NCBI GenBank assembly: GCA_965198865.1
Contig: CBDAQA010000025.1
Location: 62,001 to 126,000, forward strand
Direction of reading: 5' to 3'
Source: CBDAQA01 sp965198865
Lineage (GTDB): Bacteria; Planctomycetota; Phycisphaerae; Tepidisphaerales; Tepidisphaeraceae
Length of the DNA: 64,000 bases
Made by a program: the position numbers and the translations under genes
Notes under the pieces: generated by a model
Database searches by the model: none
Told to the model about the DNA's origin: nothing
What the model saw: the letters and a program-made list of their open reading frames with translations, nothing else
In this document: positions 24,952 through 33,587 of the stretch, piece after piece
Layout: each line of letters begins with the position of its first letter
Position numbering within the stretch: the first letter of the stretch is position 1

Positions 24952-25185
24952 ATGGGAGGGCTTGCCGTGGACGAGCTGGTGCGGCTGGCCGGTTCTCAAC
25001 GTCCGGTTCTGGTGCAGTGTAACGCCGGTCGGAGCCGGTCGGCGGCAGTTGTCGCGGCTTACCTGATGCGTGTGAAAGCCGTGGGAGTAGAGCAGGCGTT
25101 GGCACACGTCGCATCCAAGCGGCAGATCAACGTGACGCCGGCGCTCGTCAAGCTGCTCCGGCCATTGCGGTCGATCGACGGGTAG
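24952..25185 (+). pseudogene. Truncated dual-specificity/tyrosine phosphatase
   Basis: 77 residues. The stretch VLVQCNAGRSRSAAVVAAYLM holds the C-x5-R phosphate loop of dual-specificity phosphatases followed by the usual helix, and the C-terminus HVASKRQINVTPALVKLL also fits the fold. A full domain needs about 140 residues; the N-terminal half is missing, and the usual His before the loop Cys is Gln. The fragment begins 8 bp after a palindromic repeat, which may mark the truncation point. Probably a remnant; an intact micro-protein cannot be excluded. Confidence 0.6.
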
Positions 25186-25225
25186 TCGGTTGCCGCGGCG
25201 TGGCGGTCACCCGCGCGCCAACTCT

Positions 25226-26923
25226 TCACTGCGGCTCGTCGACCGGCACCTTTGCCCCGGGGAAGTCGCGGAGCGTGACGTTGCGGGCGTCGTGGCCGGC
25301 CAACGGGGAAATGCCTTGCGTCTGCTCGGCATCCACGTCCGTGAACTTCACGTTGCTCACGTCGTCCAGCACGAACGCGGGGCGGAGGTCCTCGTCGGCC
25401 ACGTGCAGGGCGACGTTGTTGAACGCGATGCCCGAGGCGTGGCGGACGTAGAAGCCGTAGGCGCCGGTGGGGCCGAACATGGCGGGCTCGGGGTAGCGGG
25501 ACTCGTTCTCGTCGGGGCGGGTGGTGGCCCAGTCGCGGGTGACGGCGGCGCCGCCGCCGCGGGCGAAGACCTGGATGTTGGAGAGCTTCACGTCGGTCAC
25601 CTCGTGGCCGGGGATGCCGGCGATGATCGAGGCGTAGCGCGGGTCGGCGTCGTACACGACCACGTTGCTGATGCTGACGCGGGCGAGGGTGCCGACGATG
25701 GTGGACTCGGGCGGGCCGCGCAGGCGAGATCCCAGTCGCAGGAAGATCGGCGAGTTCACCGGGTGGCGCATGGTGATGTTGTCGATGGCGATGTCCTCCA
25801 GGGGGCCGCCGTCGACGGTTTCGAGGGCGAGGCCGCGGCAGCTGTTGAAGACGCAGTTGCTGACGGTGATGTTGCGGAAGCCGCCGTTGGACTCGGTGCC
25901 GAACTTGATCCGGCCGGTGCCGCCGCCGCCGTGGTCGTAGTCGGCATTCACAGGCAGGCGTCGTCCGTCGAGCAGCGTGGGGCAGGCGAAGCCGGAGACC
26001 TGGCAGTTGGTGATCGTCACGTCCTCGCAGGGCCGGGCGTAGCCGAGGGCGAAGTCGGCCTTGAGGCAGAGGCCGTCGTCCCAGGGGGAGTTGACGGTGC
26101 AGTTGCTGACGCGGACGGACCGGCAGGAGTCGATGTCGAACCCGTCGCGGTTCGTGTCGACCTTGAGGTTGTCGAGCGTGAGCGTGTCGACGCCGGTGGC
26201 GAGCAGCGCGAAGTGGCCGCCGGCCTTGATGGTGAGGTCGCGGAGGGTGACGTTGGTGCAAAGCTTGAGCGAGACCGCCTTGTTGCCGACGCCGGCGGGC
26301 AGCGTGTCGCGGGGCCGGGGGTAGAGCGACCGTGTGTCGTCCGGCGGAGTCGTGGGGGCGGCGGCGACGACGGCGCTGACGTAGTGGACGTACCTGGGCG
26401 TGTCGACGCCCGCGACGCCGCCGCCGACCTGGGCGGGGTCGGCGTCGGCCTCGGAGCCGCGGGTGAGGCCGCGGGTGCCGTCAATCATGCCGGGGCCGAC
26501 GATGGCGACGTCGGTCAGGTTCTCGCCCCAGATCAGGCTGTTGTGGAAGTGGCTGTGGCCGAAGTCTTCATAGGGGTCGAAGGGATTCGGCTCGGGCGGG
26601 TCGTACGACTCGGCGGCCGACGGTGGCGCGGCGGCGAGCGTGGCGCCCGGGTCCAGGTACAGCGTGACGTGGCTCTGCAGGTGGACCGAGTGGCAGGCGT
26701 ACGTGCCGGCCGGGAAGACGACGGTGCCGCCCCCGGCGGCACCGGCGGCGGCGATGGCGTCGTTCACGGCCTTGGTGTCGAGCGCGACGCCGTCGCCGCG
26801 CGCGCCGAACTGGCGGACGTCGAAGCCGCCGACCACGGGGGATGCGGTACGGGTCGGGCCGGCACACGATGCGATCAGGCACGCGGCGACCGACAGGGCG
26901 AGGCATGGGATGGCGGGTCGCAT
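25226..26923 (-). CDS. GH28-like right-handed beta-helix lipoprotein
   Basis: 565 residues. A lipoprotein signal (ACLIASC, lipidated C20) is followed by the pectate-lyase superfamily entry motif FDVRQFGARGDGVALDTKAVNDAI and then beta-helix rungs. GH28-type catalytic pieces are NRDGFDIDSC (NTD-like), SPWDDGLCLK (DD pair) and GRIKFGTES (RIK). The GHG His motif is not evident, so it may be a distant polygalacturonase or rhamnogalacturonase relative with altered specificity. It should act outside the cell or in the periplasm on pectin-like glycans. It is bracketed by two related palindromic repeats. Confidence 0.82.
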   Translation of the reverse strand: MRPAIPCLALSVAACLIASCAGPTRTASPVVGGFDVRQFGARGDGVALDTKAVNDAIAAAGAAGGGTVVFPAGTYACHSVHLQSHVTLYLDPGATLAAAPPSAAESYDPPEPNPFDPYEDFGHSHFHNSLIWGENLTDVAIVGPGMIDGTRGLTRGSEADADPAQVGGGVAGVDTPRYVHYVSAVVAAAPTTPPDDTRSLYPRPRDTLPAGVGNKAVSLKLCTNVTLRDLTIKAGGHFALLATGVDTLTLDNLKVDTNRDGFDIDSCRSVRVSNCTVNSPWDDGLCLKADFALGYARPCEDVTITNCQVSGFACPTLLDGRRLPVNADYDHGGGGTGRIKFGTESNGGFRNITVSNCVFNSCRGLALETVDGGPLEDIAIDNITMRHPVNSPIFLRLGSRLRGPPESTIVGTLARVSISNVVVYDADPRYASIIAGIPGHEVTDVKLSNIQVFARGGGAAVTRDWATTRPDENESRYPEPAMFGPTGAYGFYVRHASGIAFNNVALHVADEDLRPAFVLDDVSNVKFTDVDAEQTQGISPLAGHDARNVTLRDFPGAKVPVDEPQ

Positions 26924-26946
26924 GGTTGCTCCGATGGGAGGTGGGC

Positions 26947-27032
26947 CCCGTTTAGCGACGGCCCGGGAGGGCCGGGCTTGCGAACGTCAATGGGCGCTCG
27001 AAGCCCGGCCCTCCTGGCCATCGCTAAACGGG
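26947..27032. repeat. Palindromic repeat, CCGTTTAGC family, copy 2
   Basis: Left arm from 26947 and right arm 26998-27032 pair with a few mismatches over about 35 bp. The outer CCCGTTTAGCGA / TCGCTAAACGGG is followed by an inner GAGGGCCGGGCTT block. It has the same outer ends as the element at 24872-24944 but a different centre. It ends at the 3' edge of the next minus-strand gene. Confidence 0.85.
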
Positions 27033-27033
27033 T

Positions 27034-27447
27034 TCAGACGTCGGCCTTGGTGAAGTGGAACCCGACGCCCGCGGCGTCGGCGGCGCGGAGGGTGGCCTCG
27101 CAGGCGCGCAGCTCACGCAGCAGGGCGACCGGCTGCTTCACGTCGTTCGGCTTGGCGGCGATGTGGTCGATCAACGCGGCCAGCACCCTCAGCCCGTCGG
27201 CGGCGGGGAAGAACCGCTCGGGCGGCAGCCGCATCTTCGCGGGGTCGAACCCGTCCGCCAGCAGCTGGGCGATCAGGGCGGCCTGCGGTTCGGACAGCAT
27301 CGACGACGGCTGCGTCACCCCGGCCGTGCGGGCGAGGAAGTCGAGCTTGTCCGCCTCCTTCGCCAGCGACTTCCCCGTCGCGTTCTTCGGCGGCACCGGG
27401 GCGGCGGGGACGTCGGATTGGAGCGTGATCAGGATCGCGAGGGCCAT
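27034..27447 (-). CDS. Hypothetical exported or membrane-associated protein
   Basis: 137 residues from the ATG at 27447. A short hydrophobic start (MALAILITLQ) is followed by a Pro-rich linker and an all-helical Ala/Leu-rich body (LDFLARTAGV, LSEPQAALIAQLLADGFDPAKMRLPP, VLAALIDHIAAKPNDVKQPVALLRELRACEATL), ending HFTKADV. I do not recognise the family. GC3 and helix periodicity support real coding. Its last base is 2 bp from the palindromic repeat. Confidence 0.55.
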   Translation of the reverse strand: MALAILITLQSDVPAAPVPPKNATGKSLAKEADKLDFLARTAGVTQPSSMLSEPQAALIAQLLADGFDPAKMRLPPERFFPAADGLRVLAALIDHIAAKPNDVKQPVALLRELRACEATLRAADAAGVGFHFTKADV

Positions 27448-27470
27448 GGCGAGAATGTAGCAGAGGGCGA

Positions 27471-27566
27471 GGCGGGAGCAGAGGAGAAGAGGCGCAGAGG
27501 GCAGAGGCGGCGGTCGTCTTTTCTCCTCTGCCCCTCTGCTCCTCGGGCCCCTCGGCTCCTCCCGCC
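27471..27566. repeat. Palindromic repeat, GCAGAGGAG family
   Basis: Imperfect inverted repeat made of short AGAGGAG-like units: GGCGGGAGCAGAGGAGAAG on the left, and a right arm ending CTCCTCCCGCC that reads the same on the other strand. It fills the gap between the divergent gene starts at 27447 and 27618, so it sits where promoters would be expected. Confidence 0.7.
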
Positions 27567-27617
27567 AAGGGTTGCGATTTGCCAGAGGCGCGCGACAGGC
27601 GGTACGATCCGGCCCCG

Positions 27618-30209
27618 ATGCGGTGGACCATTGCGGCGGGGCTGTTCCTCCTCTCTCTTCTCCTCGGGGCCGCACCGGCCGCGTTCGCGCAGGCGAGCGG
27701 GGAGGTGCAGAGCGTCGGCTTCAACGGGTCGTACCGGCCCGACTGCTGGGTGCCGATGGTCGTCCGCATCCGGCCCGACCCGGCCATGACCGACGCCGGC
27801 AACTACCAGATCCGGGTCGTCCAGCACGACCTCGACGGCGACCGGGCCGTCTACGTCCGGCCGATCGTGCTGAACCCGGCCTCGTCCGACGCGCTGAAGC
27901 AGCAGCCGTTCTGGATGTACTTCCTGCCCCAGCCGATCAACCACGGCCTGCCGGAGTCGCTGCGCGACCTGCAGAAGGACCTGACCGTCTTCCTGTGCGA
28001 CGCCGACGGCAAGCACCCGGTGCCGCTGCCGGTCACGTCGACGCTGAGCAACGTCGACCCGCACGCCGTGGGCGGGAGCGACACCAAGCCGCCGCGGGGG
28101 CGCAAGCTGATCCTGGCCGTCAGCGCGAACGGCTCGCAGCAGGCGCCCATGCAGAGCCTGGCCATGTCGGGTGGGTTCCCGGCCAAGACGATCGGGCTGA
28201 CGCAGGACGTGGAGATCGTGAACCTGCGCGTGCGCGACCTGCCCGAGAACCCGCTGGGGTACGACCCGGTGGACGCGGTGCTGTGGCTCGACGGCGACCC
28301 CGCCGACCTCGACGCCGGCGGGGCGCACGGGCTGTCGGCCCTGCGGGACTTCGTCCGCTTCGGCGGGCAGCTGGTCATCACCCAGCCGACCTCGGCGTGG
28401 CAGCAGACCGCGGGGTTCGGCGACCTGATGCCGGTCGACGTGAGCGGCGTCTCGACGAAGTCGAACTTCGAGCCGCTCAAATCGATGGCGGTCGCTCCGG
28501 ACACGACGCCGGCGCAGGTGCGGATCACCTACCAGGGGCAGGAACAGACGCAGAGCCTCGACGCGCCCGGCGCGTCGGCGGTCAACGAATGGACGCACGA
28601 TCGGTCGCCCTTCCAGATGACCCGGGCGACGGCGCGGGCCGGGGCGGTGGTGGACGATTGGATCGACTGGAAGCAGGACGGCAGCTACGCCGACGCCACG
28701 CCCTACCTGGCGCGGAAGGCGGTCGGCCTGGGACAGGTGACGTGGGTCGCCCAGCCGCTGACGGTCGACGCGCAGCCGGCCAACATCAACGGCTGGCCCT
28801 ACGTGTGGGCCCACGTGTTCGGCTGGCGGAGCGATGCCTACACCCCCCCGCCGATGACCGGTGATCGGTCGCGGGACGACCCGGCCGCGTCGGTCCGCGT
28901 TGACCGGTACAAGCCCAACGGCGGGATCGACCTGGGCTACGCGCTGGTGGGCGGGAGCACGCTGGCGCTGACCGGCAAGGCGGCGGGGCTGATCGCGCTG
29001 GCGATCGGGTTCTTCATCGTCTACTGGCTGGTCGCCGGGCCGGGCACGTACGGCTACCTGGTGGCGAAGAAGCGGCAGGCGCTGAGCTGGTTCTTCTTCG
29101 CCATCGCCGCCCTGGTGGCGACGGGCGTGACGGTGGGCGTGGTGAAGCTGGTGCTGCGCGGCCCGCCTGTGGTGAAGCACCTGTCGGTCGTCCGCGTGGC
29201 GGCCGGTCAGCCGGCGATCGTGTTCAGCCGGTTCGGACTGTACATCCCGCGCGACGGTGACCAGACGATCGCGCTGGCCGACACGACGGCCGGGCAGCTG
29301 AGCTACCTGTCGGCCCTGGCCGAGCACCCGCAGCAGCTGGGCGACGTGAGCGAGTTCCCCGCCCCCTTGGACTACGACGTGCCGGTGCGCGAGATGTCGG
29401 CCACCGACGCACCCACGCTCACCGTCCCCTACCGCAGCAGCCTGAAGAAGTTCCAGGCCCGCTGGGTGGGCGAGCTGCCGGCGAAGATCGGCGGCGGCGG
29501 GGTGGCGCTCGACCTGGACAACGGCCGGCTCCCGTTGAAGGGGACGCTCACCAACGACACCGGCCAGGACCTGACCGAGGTCTACCTGGCGTTCCACCTG
29601 ACGGGCGACCGGGACTGGGTCGTCTACGTGCCGAGCTGGGCCAGGGGGACCCCGCTGGACGTGCAGCGCGACCTGAACCCAAAGGGGTCGCCGGGCAACC
29701 GGCCGCAGTCCATGATGGTCGGCCACTCGCAGGGGTTGCTGGCCATGACCGACAACAGGGTGATGAGCGACGAGCTCGCCCCGGTCAGCTCGCGGACCGA
29801 CGGCTCGATGCACGGCTGGGAGAACCTGTGGTACGGTGGCCTCCGCCGCAGCGGCATGGGGGGCGGCGAGGACGTGGAGCACGACGTCGGCCTCGGCACG
29901 GCATTCCCCATGCTCAGCGTGCTGGACCGCCTGCCGCCGATGCCGAACGTCCGGAAGGACACGACCAGCAGCGACCTGACCGACGATCGCACCGACTTCA
30001 TCGCCCGCGGCGGCCGGATGCTGAACGGCGGGCCGGGCATCACGGCCGGCCAACTGCTGGTGCTGGCCACGGCCAAGGGGCCGCTGCCGATCCCGCTGGA
30101 GGTCGACGGCAACCGCATGGGCGGCGACGGCATGACCCTGTACCAGTTCGTCCTGCCGATCGACCGCGGGACCGCGGACAAGCCGACGACGCAACCGGTG
30201 GAGAAGTAA
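27618..30209 (+). CDS. Large exported membrane protein of an ABC export locus, GATase-like domain
   Basis: 863 residues. Signal peptide with an AFAQA cleavage region near residue 23. The N-terminal half is beta-rich; the segment DAVLWLDGDPADL...LRDFVRFGGQLVITQP (about 220-255) looks like the class I glutamine-amidotransferase-like fold without its catalytic Cys. Two adjacent membrane helices lie near 455-510 (TGKAAGLIALAIGFFIVYWLVAG region and the one after), with a further periplasmic domain at the C-terminus. Such proteins occur beside ABC-2 exporters in planctomycetes. Precise role unknown. It is followed by the ATPase and permease genes. Confidence 0.7.
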   Translation: MRWTIAAGLFLLSLLLGAAPAAFAQASGEVQSVGFNGSYRPDCWVPMVVRIRPDPAMTDAGNYQIRVVQHDLDGDRAVYVRPIVLNPASSDALKQQPFWMYFLPQPINHGLPESLRDLQKDLTVFLCDADGKHPVPLPVTSTLSNVDPHAVGGSDTKPPRGRKLILAVSANGSQQAPMQSLAMSGGFPAKTIGLTQDVEIVNLRVRDLPENPLGYDPVDAVLWLDGDPADLDAGGAHGLSALRDFVRFGGQLVITQPTSAWQQTAGFGDLMPVDVSGVSTKSNFEPLKSMAVAPDTTPAQVRITYQGQEQTQSLDAPGASAVNEWTHDRSPFQMTRATARAGAVVDDWIDWKQDGSYADATPYLARKAVGLGQVTWVAQPLTVDAQPANINGWPYVWAHVFGWRSDAYTPPPMTGDRSRDDPAASVRVDRYKPNGGIDLGYALVGGSTLALTGKAAGLIALAIGFFIVYWLVAGPGTYGYLVAKKRQALSWFFFAIAALVATGVTVGVVKLVLRGPPVVKHLSVVRVAAGQPAIVFSRFGLYIPRDGDQTIALADTTAGQLSYLSALAEHPQQLGDVSEFPAPLDYDVPVREMSATDAPTLTVPYRSSLKKFQARWVGELPAKIGGGGVALDLDNGRLPLKGTLTNDTGQDLTEVYLAFHLTGDRDWVVYVPSWARGTPLDVQRDLNPKGSPGNRPQSMMVGHSQGLLAMTDNRVMSDELAPVSSRTDGSMHGWENLWYGGLRRSGMGGGEDVEHDVGLGTAFPMLSVLDRLPPMPNVRKDTTSSDLTDDRTDFIARGGRMLNGGPGITAGQLLVLATAKGPLPIPLEVDGNRMGGDGMTLYQFVLPIDRGTADKPTTQPVEK

Positions 30210-30212
30210 ACC

Positions 30213-30304
30213 AGAGCAGAGTGATGAATGCGGAATGCAGATTGAAGACGGCGTGACGCCGACGCGGCCGCCTTCTTACTGACTTCTGCATTCTGACTTC
30301 TGCG
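30213..30304. repeat. Palindromic intergenic repeat (GCAGAA/ATTCTGC family), second copy
   Basis: Left arm with GCAGAGTGATGAATGCGGAA (30216-30235) and right arm of ACTTCTGCATTCTGACTTC units (30280-30304) form an imperfect hairpin. Same family as 22153-22250. It lies between two co-directional genes of the export locus. Confidence 0.75.
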
Positions 30305-30327
30305 CGACCTGCGAGCGGAGCGAGCCC

Positions 30328-31263
30328 ATGGCTGCTGTGATCAAGACCGTCAACCTGACCAAGCGGTACGGCACGCTGGTGGCGCTGTCGAACCTGAACC
30401 TGGAGATCCAGGAGGGGGACTGCTTCGGCTTCATCGGGCCCAACGGGGCGGGCAAGACGACCACCATCAAGATCCTGGCCACCCTGCTCCAGCCCACCTG
30501 GGGCGAGGCCCGCGTGTGCGACTACGTCGTCGGGTACCAGAGCCGCCAGATCCGCCCGCTGATCGGCTACGTGCCCGACTACTTCGGGGCGTACGAGGAC
30601 ATGGTGGTGCAGGAGTACATGGAGTTCTTCGCCGCCGCCTACAACATCAACGGCAGCGCCCGCACGAAGATCGTCAACGACGTGCTGGAGCTGACCGACC
30701 TCGCCTACAAGCGCGACGCCCCCGTCGACGGCCTGTCCCGCGGCATGAAGCAGCGGCTGAGCATCGCCCGCGTGCTGGTCCACGACCCCAAGCTGCTGCT
30801 GCTGGACGAGCCGGCCGGCAACCTCGACCCCCGCGCCCGCATCGAGATGCGCGAGCTGCTCAAGGAGCTGCGCCGGATGGGCAAGACGATCCTGATCAGC
30901 TCCCACATCCTGCCGGAGCTGCAGGACCTGTGTAGCACGGTCGGCATCATCGAGCGCGGCGAGTTGATCTACAGCGGCCCCTGGACCGACATCGTGAAGA
31001 AGGCCCGCGGCGGCACGATGCTGCACGTCTCGGTCGCCGAGAACATGGCCGGCGCCGCCGCCCTGCTCGCCCAGGAGTCCCAGGTCGAGTCGGCCAATCC
31101 CAACGAGACGTTCGTCGAGGTGTCGCTGAAGGACGGCGTGAACGACTACAGCTTCGTGCCCGCCCGACTGGTCGCGTCGGGATTCAGGTTGACGATGCTG
31201 AAGGAAGAGGAAGTGAACCTGGAAACGGCGTTCATGCGGCTGACCAAGGGCCTCGTGCAGTAA
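30328..31263 (+). CDS. ABC-2-type transporter ATP-binding protein
   Basis: 311 residues. Walker A GPNGAGKTT (37-45), Q-loop region GYVPDYFG, signature LSRGMKQRLSIARVL, Walker B LLLLDEPAGNLD and switch His in SSHIL. The atypical signature (LSRGMKQ) and the about 85-residue C-terminal extension are typical of NatA/CcmA-like exporters. It pairs with the 703-residue permease encoded 204 bp downstream. The substrate is not evident. Confidence 0.93.
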   Translation: MAAVIKTVNLTKRYGTLVALSNLNLEIQEGDCFGFIGPNGAGKTTTIKILATLLQPTWGEARVCDYVVGYQSRQIRPLIGYVPDYFGAYEDMVVQEYMEFFAAAYNINGSARTKIVNDVLELTDLAYKRDAPVDGLSRGMKQRLSIARVLVHDPKLLLLDEPAGNLDPRARIEMRELLKELRRMGKTILISSHILPELQDLCSTVGIIERGELIYSGPWTDIVKKARGGTMLHVSVAENMAGAAALLAQESQVESANPNETFVEVSLKDGVNDYSFVPARLVASGFRLTMLKEEEVNLETAFMRLTKGLVQ

Positions 31264-31270
31264 GAAGAAT

Positions 31271-31448
31271 TTCCACCACGGAGGCACGGAGACACGGAGA
31301 AGAAGCAGAAAGAGAAGCGAGTGGAACCACAGATGCACACCAAATCACACAGATCATTTCTTTTTCTTTTGATCCGTGTGCATCTGTGTGCATCTGTGGT
31401 TCCATGATTTCTTTCCTCTCCGTGTCTCCGTGTCTCCGTGGTTCACCC
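31271..31448. repeat. Nested double palindrome (CACGGAGA outer, CACAGATG inner)
   Basis: An outer pair built from CACGGAGACACGGAG units (31273-31300 and 31417-31446) encloses an inner pair of CCACAGATGCACAC units (31322-31355 and 31369-31404). The centre is an AT-rich TTTCTTTTTCTTTT. The whole element, about 178 bp, lies between the ATPase and permease genes of one transport system and ends 20 bp before the permease ATG. The inner unit recurs near 56946-57039. Confidence 0.85.
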
Positions 31449-31467
31449 GACTTCGATGGTTTAACGA

Positions 31468-33579
31468 ATGCTCGGCATCACCGACTATCTGTGGCGTCTG
31501 CTCCCCGGCAACCCGATCCTGCTGCGGGTCGTCGAGACCGGCGGCAAGCGCCGCCGCGACCTCATCATCCGCTGCGCCTACCTCGGCCTGCTGATCGTGC
31601 TCGTCCTGTTCTCGCTCTACAACGCCGACACGCAGACCACCGACCTCGCCTCGCTCGCCAAGACCTCCACCGGCGTCTTCCAAAACCTCTCCTACCTCCA
31701 GCTCGGCCTGGTCGCCCTGCTCGCGCCGGTCTTCACCGCCGGGGCCATCACGCAGGAGAAGGACAGCCAGACCTACGACATCCTCCTCTGCACGCCGCTC
31801 TCCAACGGGCAGATCGTGCTGGGGTCGCTGCTGTCGCGCCTGTTCTTCGTGGTCATCCTGCTGGTCAGCGGCATCCCCATCTTCAGCATCACCCAGATCT
31901 TCGGCGGGGTGCTGATCAAGAACATCATCACCTCGTTCCTGATCGCCGCCACCACCGCCCTGGTCACCGGCGCGACGGCCATGGCGATCGCCACGTTCAA
32001 GGTCGGCACCCGGCGGACCATCTTCAGCTTCTACATGTTCATCGTGGTCTACCTGGGCGGCGTCGCCCTGCTGGACCGCATGGCCTACTTCCACCCGGTC
32101 ATCGGCACCGAGCCAGACCCCGCCAACAACGCCGTGCAGGTCCCCGTCCTGGCGACCACGAGCTGGCTGACCGGCCTGCACCCGTTCCTCGCCCTGCGCA
32201 CCATCTTCGCCGACAAGACCTACGCCCCGCCCGACTTCAACGCCCTCCCCGCCAACCTGCAGGCCTGGCCCACCGGCTGGTACCTGTCGAGCCCCGCCTC
32301 GTTCTACGTCACGGCCATGTTCACGCTCAGCATGGTGCTGGTCCTGCCCAGCATCGTGCTGCTGCGCTGGGTCGCCCAGACCAACCTGCCCGTGAAGACC
32401 TGGCTGCTGGCCAAGCTCCACCTGGCCAAGGCCGACCGCACCCGCAAGCCACGCACGGTGTGGGCCAACCCCATCGCCTGGCGCGAGGCCAAGACCAAGG
32501 CCTCGGCCGCCAAGGCCGGGTTCCTGCGCTACGCGTTCATCGGCGGCGGGCTGATCGGCGCGCTGTTCCTGGCGTTCCGCTTCTCGACCACCGAGGTGCC
32601 CGCCCAGTACACGATGTCCGGCAGCTACAGCGCCGCCACCGGGTCGCTCACGGTCTACACCGCGACCGAGGCCAAGCACTTCGCCGTCCTGCCCACCACG
32701 CCCATCACGCTCAAGCAGGCCGCCAAGGACCCCGGCCACCCCGGCACGGTCGCCGACCTGAACCACTACTACCAGGTGGAGGTCGACCCCAACGTCGACA
32801 ACACGCTGGCGTCGATCGTGCTCATGCCGATCCCGCGCCGGCTCGACGAGCGGACCGTCCGCAACTACCTGCTCGGGGCCACCGTGCTGGAGTTCGCGGT
32901 GGTGCTGCTGATCGTCACCAACGCCGCCGCGTCGGCCGTCACCCGCGAGAAGGAGGACGGCACGCTCGACCTGCTGCTGACGACCCCCATCACCAGCCGG
33001 TACTACATCTGGGGCAAGCTGCGCGGGCTGGTCTACTTCGTGCTGCCGCTGCTGGCCGTCCCCGCCGCCAGCGTGCTGATCTTCGTCCTGTACGACCTGT
33101 TCCGCTTCGGCCCCGGCGGCGGCGGCACCGAGGACAACCCCCGCTGGATCGCCTTCCCCGAGACGGTCCTGCTCATGCCCGCCATGCTGGTCATCGTCAC
33201 CGCCTTCGCCGCCATCCTCGGCATGCAGATGTCCCTGCGCCTGCGGACGACGGTGCTGGCCGTGATGAGCAGCCTCGGCATCGTCGTCGGCGTCTGCGGC
33301 CTGCTCGGCTTCTGCGGCGCCAAGCTGCTCGACATGCGCGACAACGGCGGCATCTCCCTGTTCATCGGCAGCTTCAGCCCCTTCACGCTGCTGACCATGT
33401 TGATCAACCCCTACGACTTCGCCGACAACGCCTTCCGCGACCCCGACACCAGCGGCAACCGCCTCACCATCGCCATCGCCACCGTCGCCGCCGTCGGCAT
33501 CTACACCGCCGTGGTGTGGGGGATGTACAAGAGCATGGTCAAGAATTTCGACATGACGATCCGAAGGCAGCAGCGGTGA
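31468..33579 (+). CDS. ABC-2-type transporter permease
   Basis: 703 residues. Hydrophobic helices occur in two groups: N-terminal (about 32-50, 70-93, 116-200, 275-300) and C-terminal (about 360-376, 465-490, 520-550, 570-600, 660-685). AITQEKDSQTYDILLCTPLS and, after the middle, AVTREKEDGTLDLLLTTPI are the paired coupling-helix motifs of ABC-2 permeases, indicating a fused two-half permease. It works with the ATPase at 30328 and probably the exported protein at 27618. Confidence 0.88.
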   Translation: MLGITDYLWRLLPGNPILLRVVETGGKRRRDLIIRCAYLGLLIVLVLFSLYNADTQTTDLASLAKTSTGVFQNLSYLQLGLVALLAPVFTAGAITQEKDSQTYDILLCTPLSNGQIVLGSLLSRLFFVVILLVSGIPIFSITQIFGGVLIKNIITSFLIAATTALVTGATAMAIATFKVGTRRTIFSFYMFIVVYLGGVALLDRMAYFHPVIGTEPDPANNAVQVPVLATTSWLTGLHPFLALRTIFADKTYAPPDFNALPANLQAWPTGWYLSSPASFYVTAMFTLSMVLVLPSIVLLRWVAQTNLPVKTWLLAKLHLAKADRTRKPRTVWANPIAWREAKTKASAAKAGFLRYAFIGGGLIGALFLAFRFSTTEVPAQYTMSGSYSAATGSLTVYTATEAKHFAVLPTTPITLKQAAKDPGHPGTVADLNHYYQVEVDPNVDNTLASIVLMPIPRRLDERTVRNYLLGATVLEFAVVLLIVTNAAASAVTREKEDGTLDLLLTTPITSRYYIWGKLRGLVYFVLPLLAVPAASVLIFVLYDLFRFGPGGGGTEDNPRWIAFPETVLLMPAMLVIVTAFAAILGMQMSLRLRTTVLAVMSSLGIVVGVCGLLGFCGAKLLDMRDNGGISLFIGSFSPFTLLTMLINPYDFADNAFRDPDTSGNRLTIAIATVAAVGIYTAVVWGMYKSMVKNFDMTIRRQQR

Positions 33580-33587
33580 CGCTCAAA

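Noticed and set aside
27429..30194. 921-codon minus-strand open frame opposite the 863-residue exported protein
   Set aside because: It is His/Arg/Val-rich shadow sequence typical of antisense frames in very GC-rich genes; the plus strand has a signal peptide, helices and natural composition.
31271..31448. CRISPR-like array
   Set aside because: The repeats are short, inverted and irregularly spaced, with no unique spacers and no cas genes anywhere in the window.
31354..32766. 470-codon minus-strand open frame opposite the permease gene
   Set aside because: Composition (Gly, Glu, Gln, Asp runs) is that of a reversed coding strand, and the plus-strand permease motifs are unambiguous.
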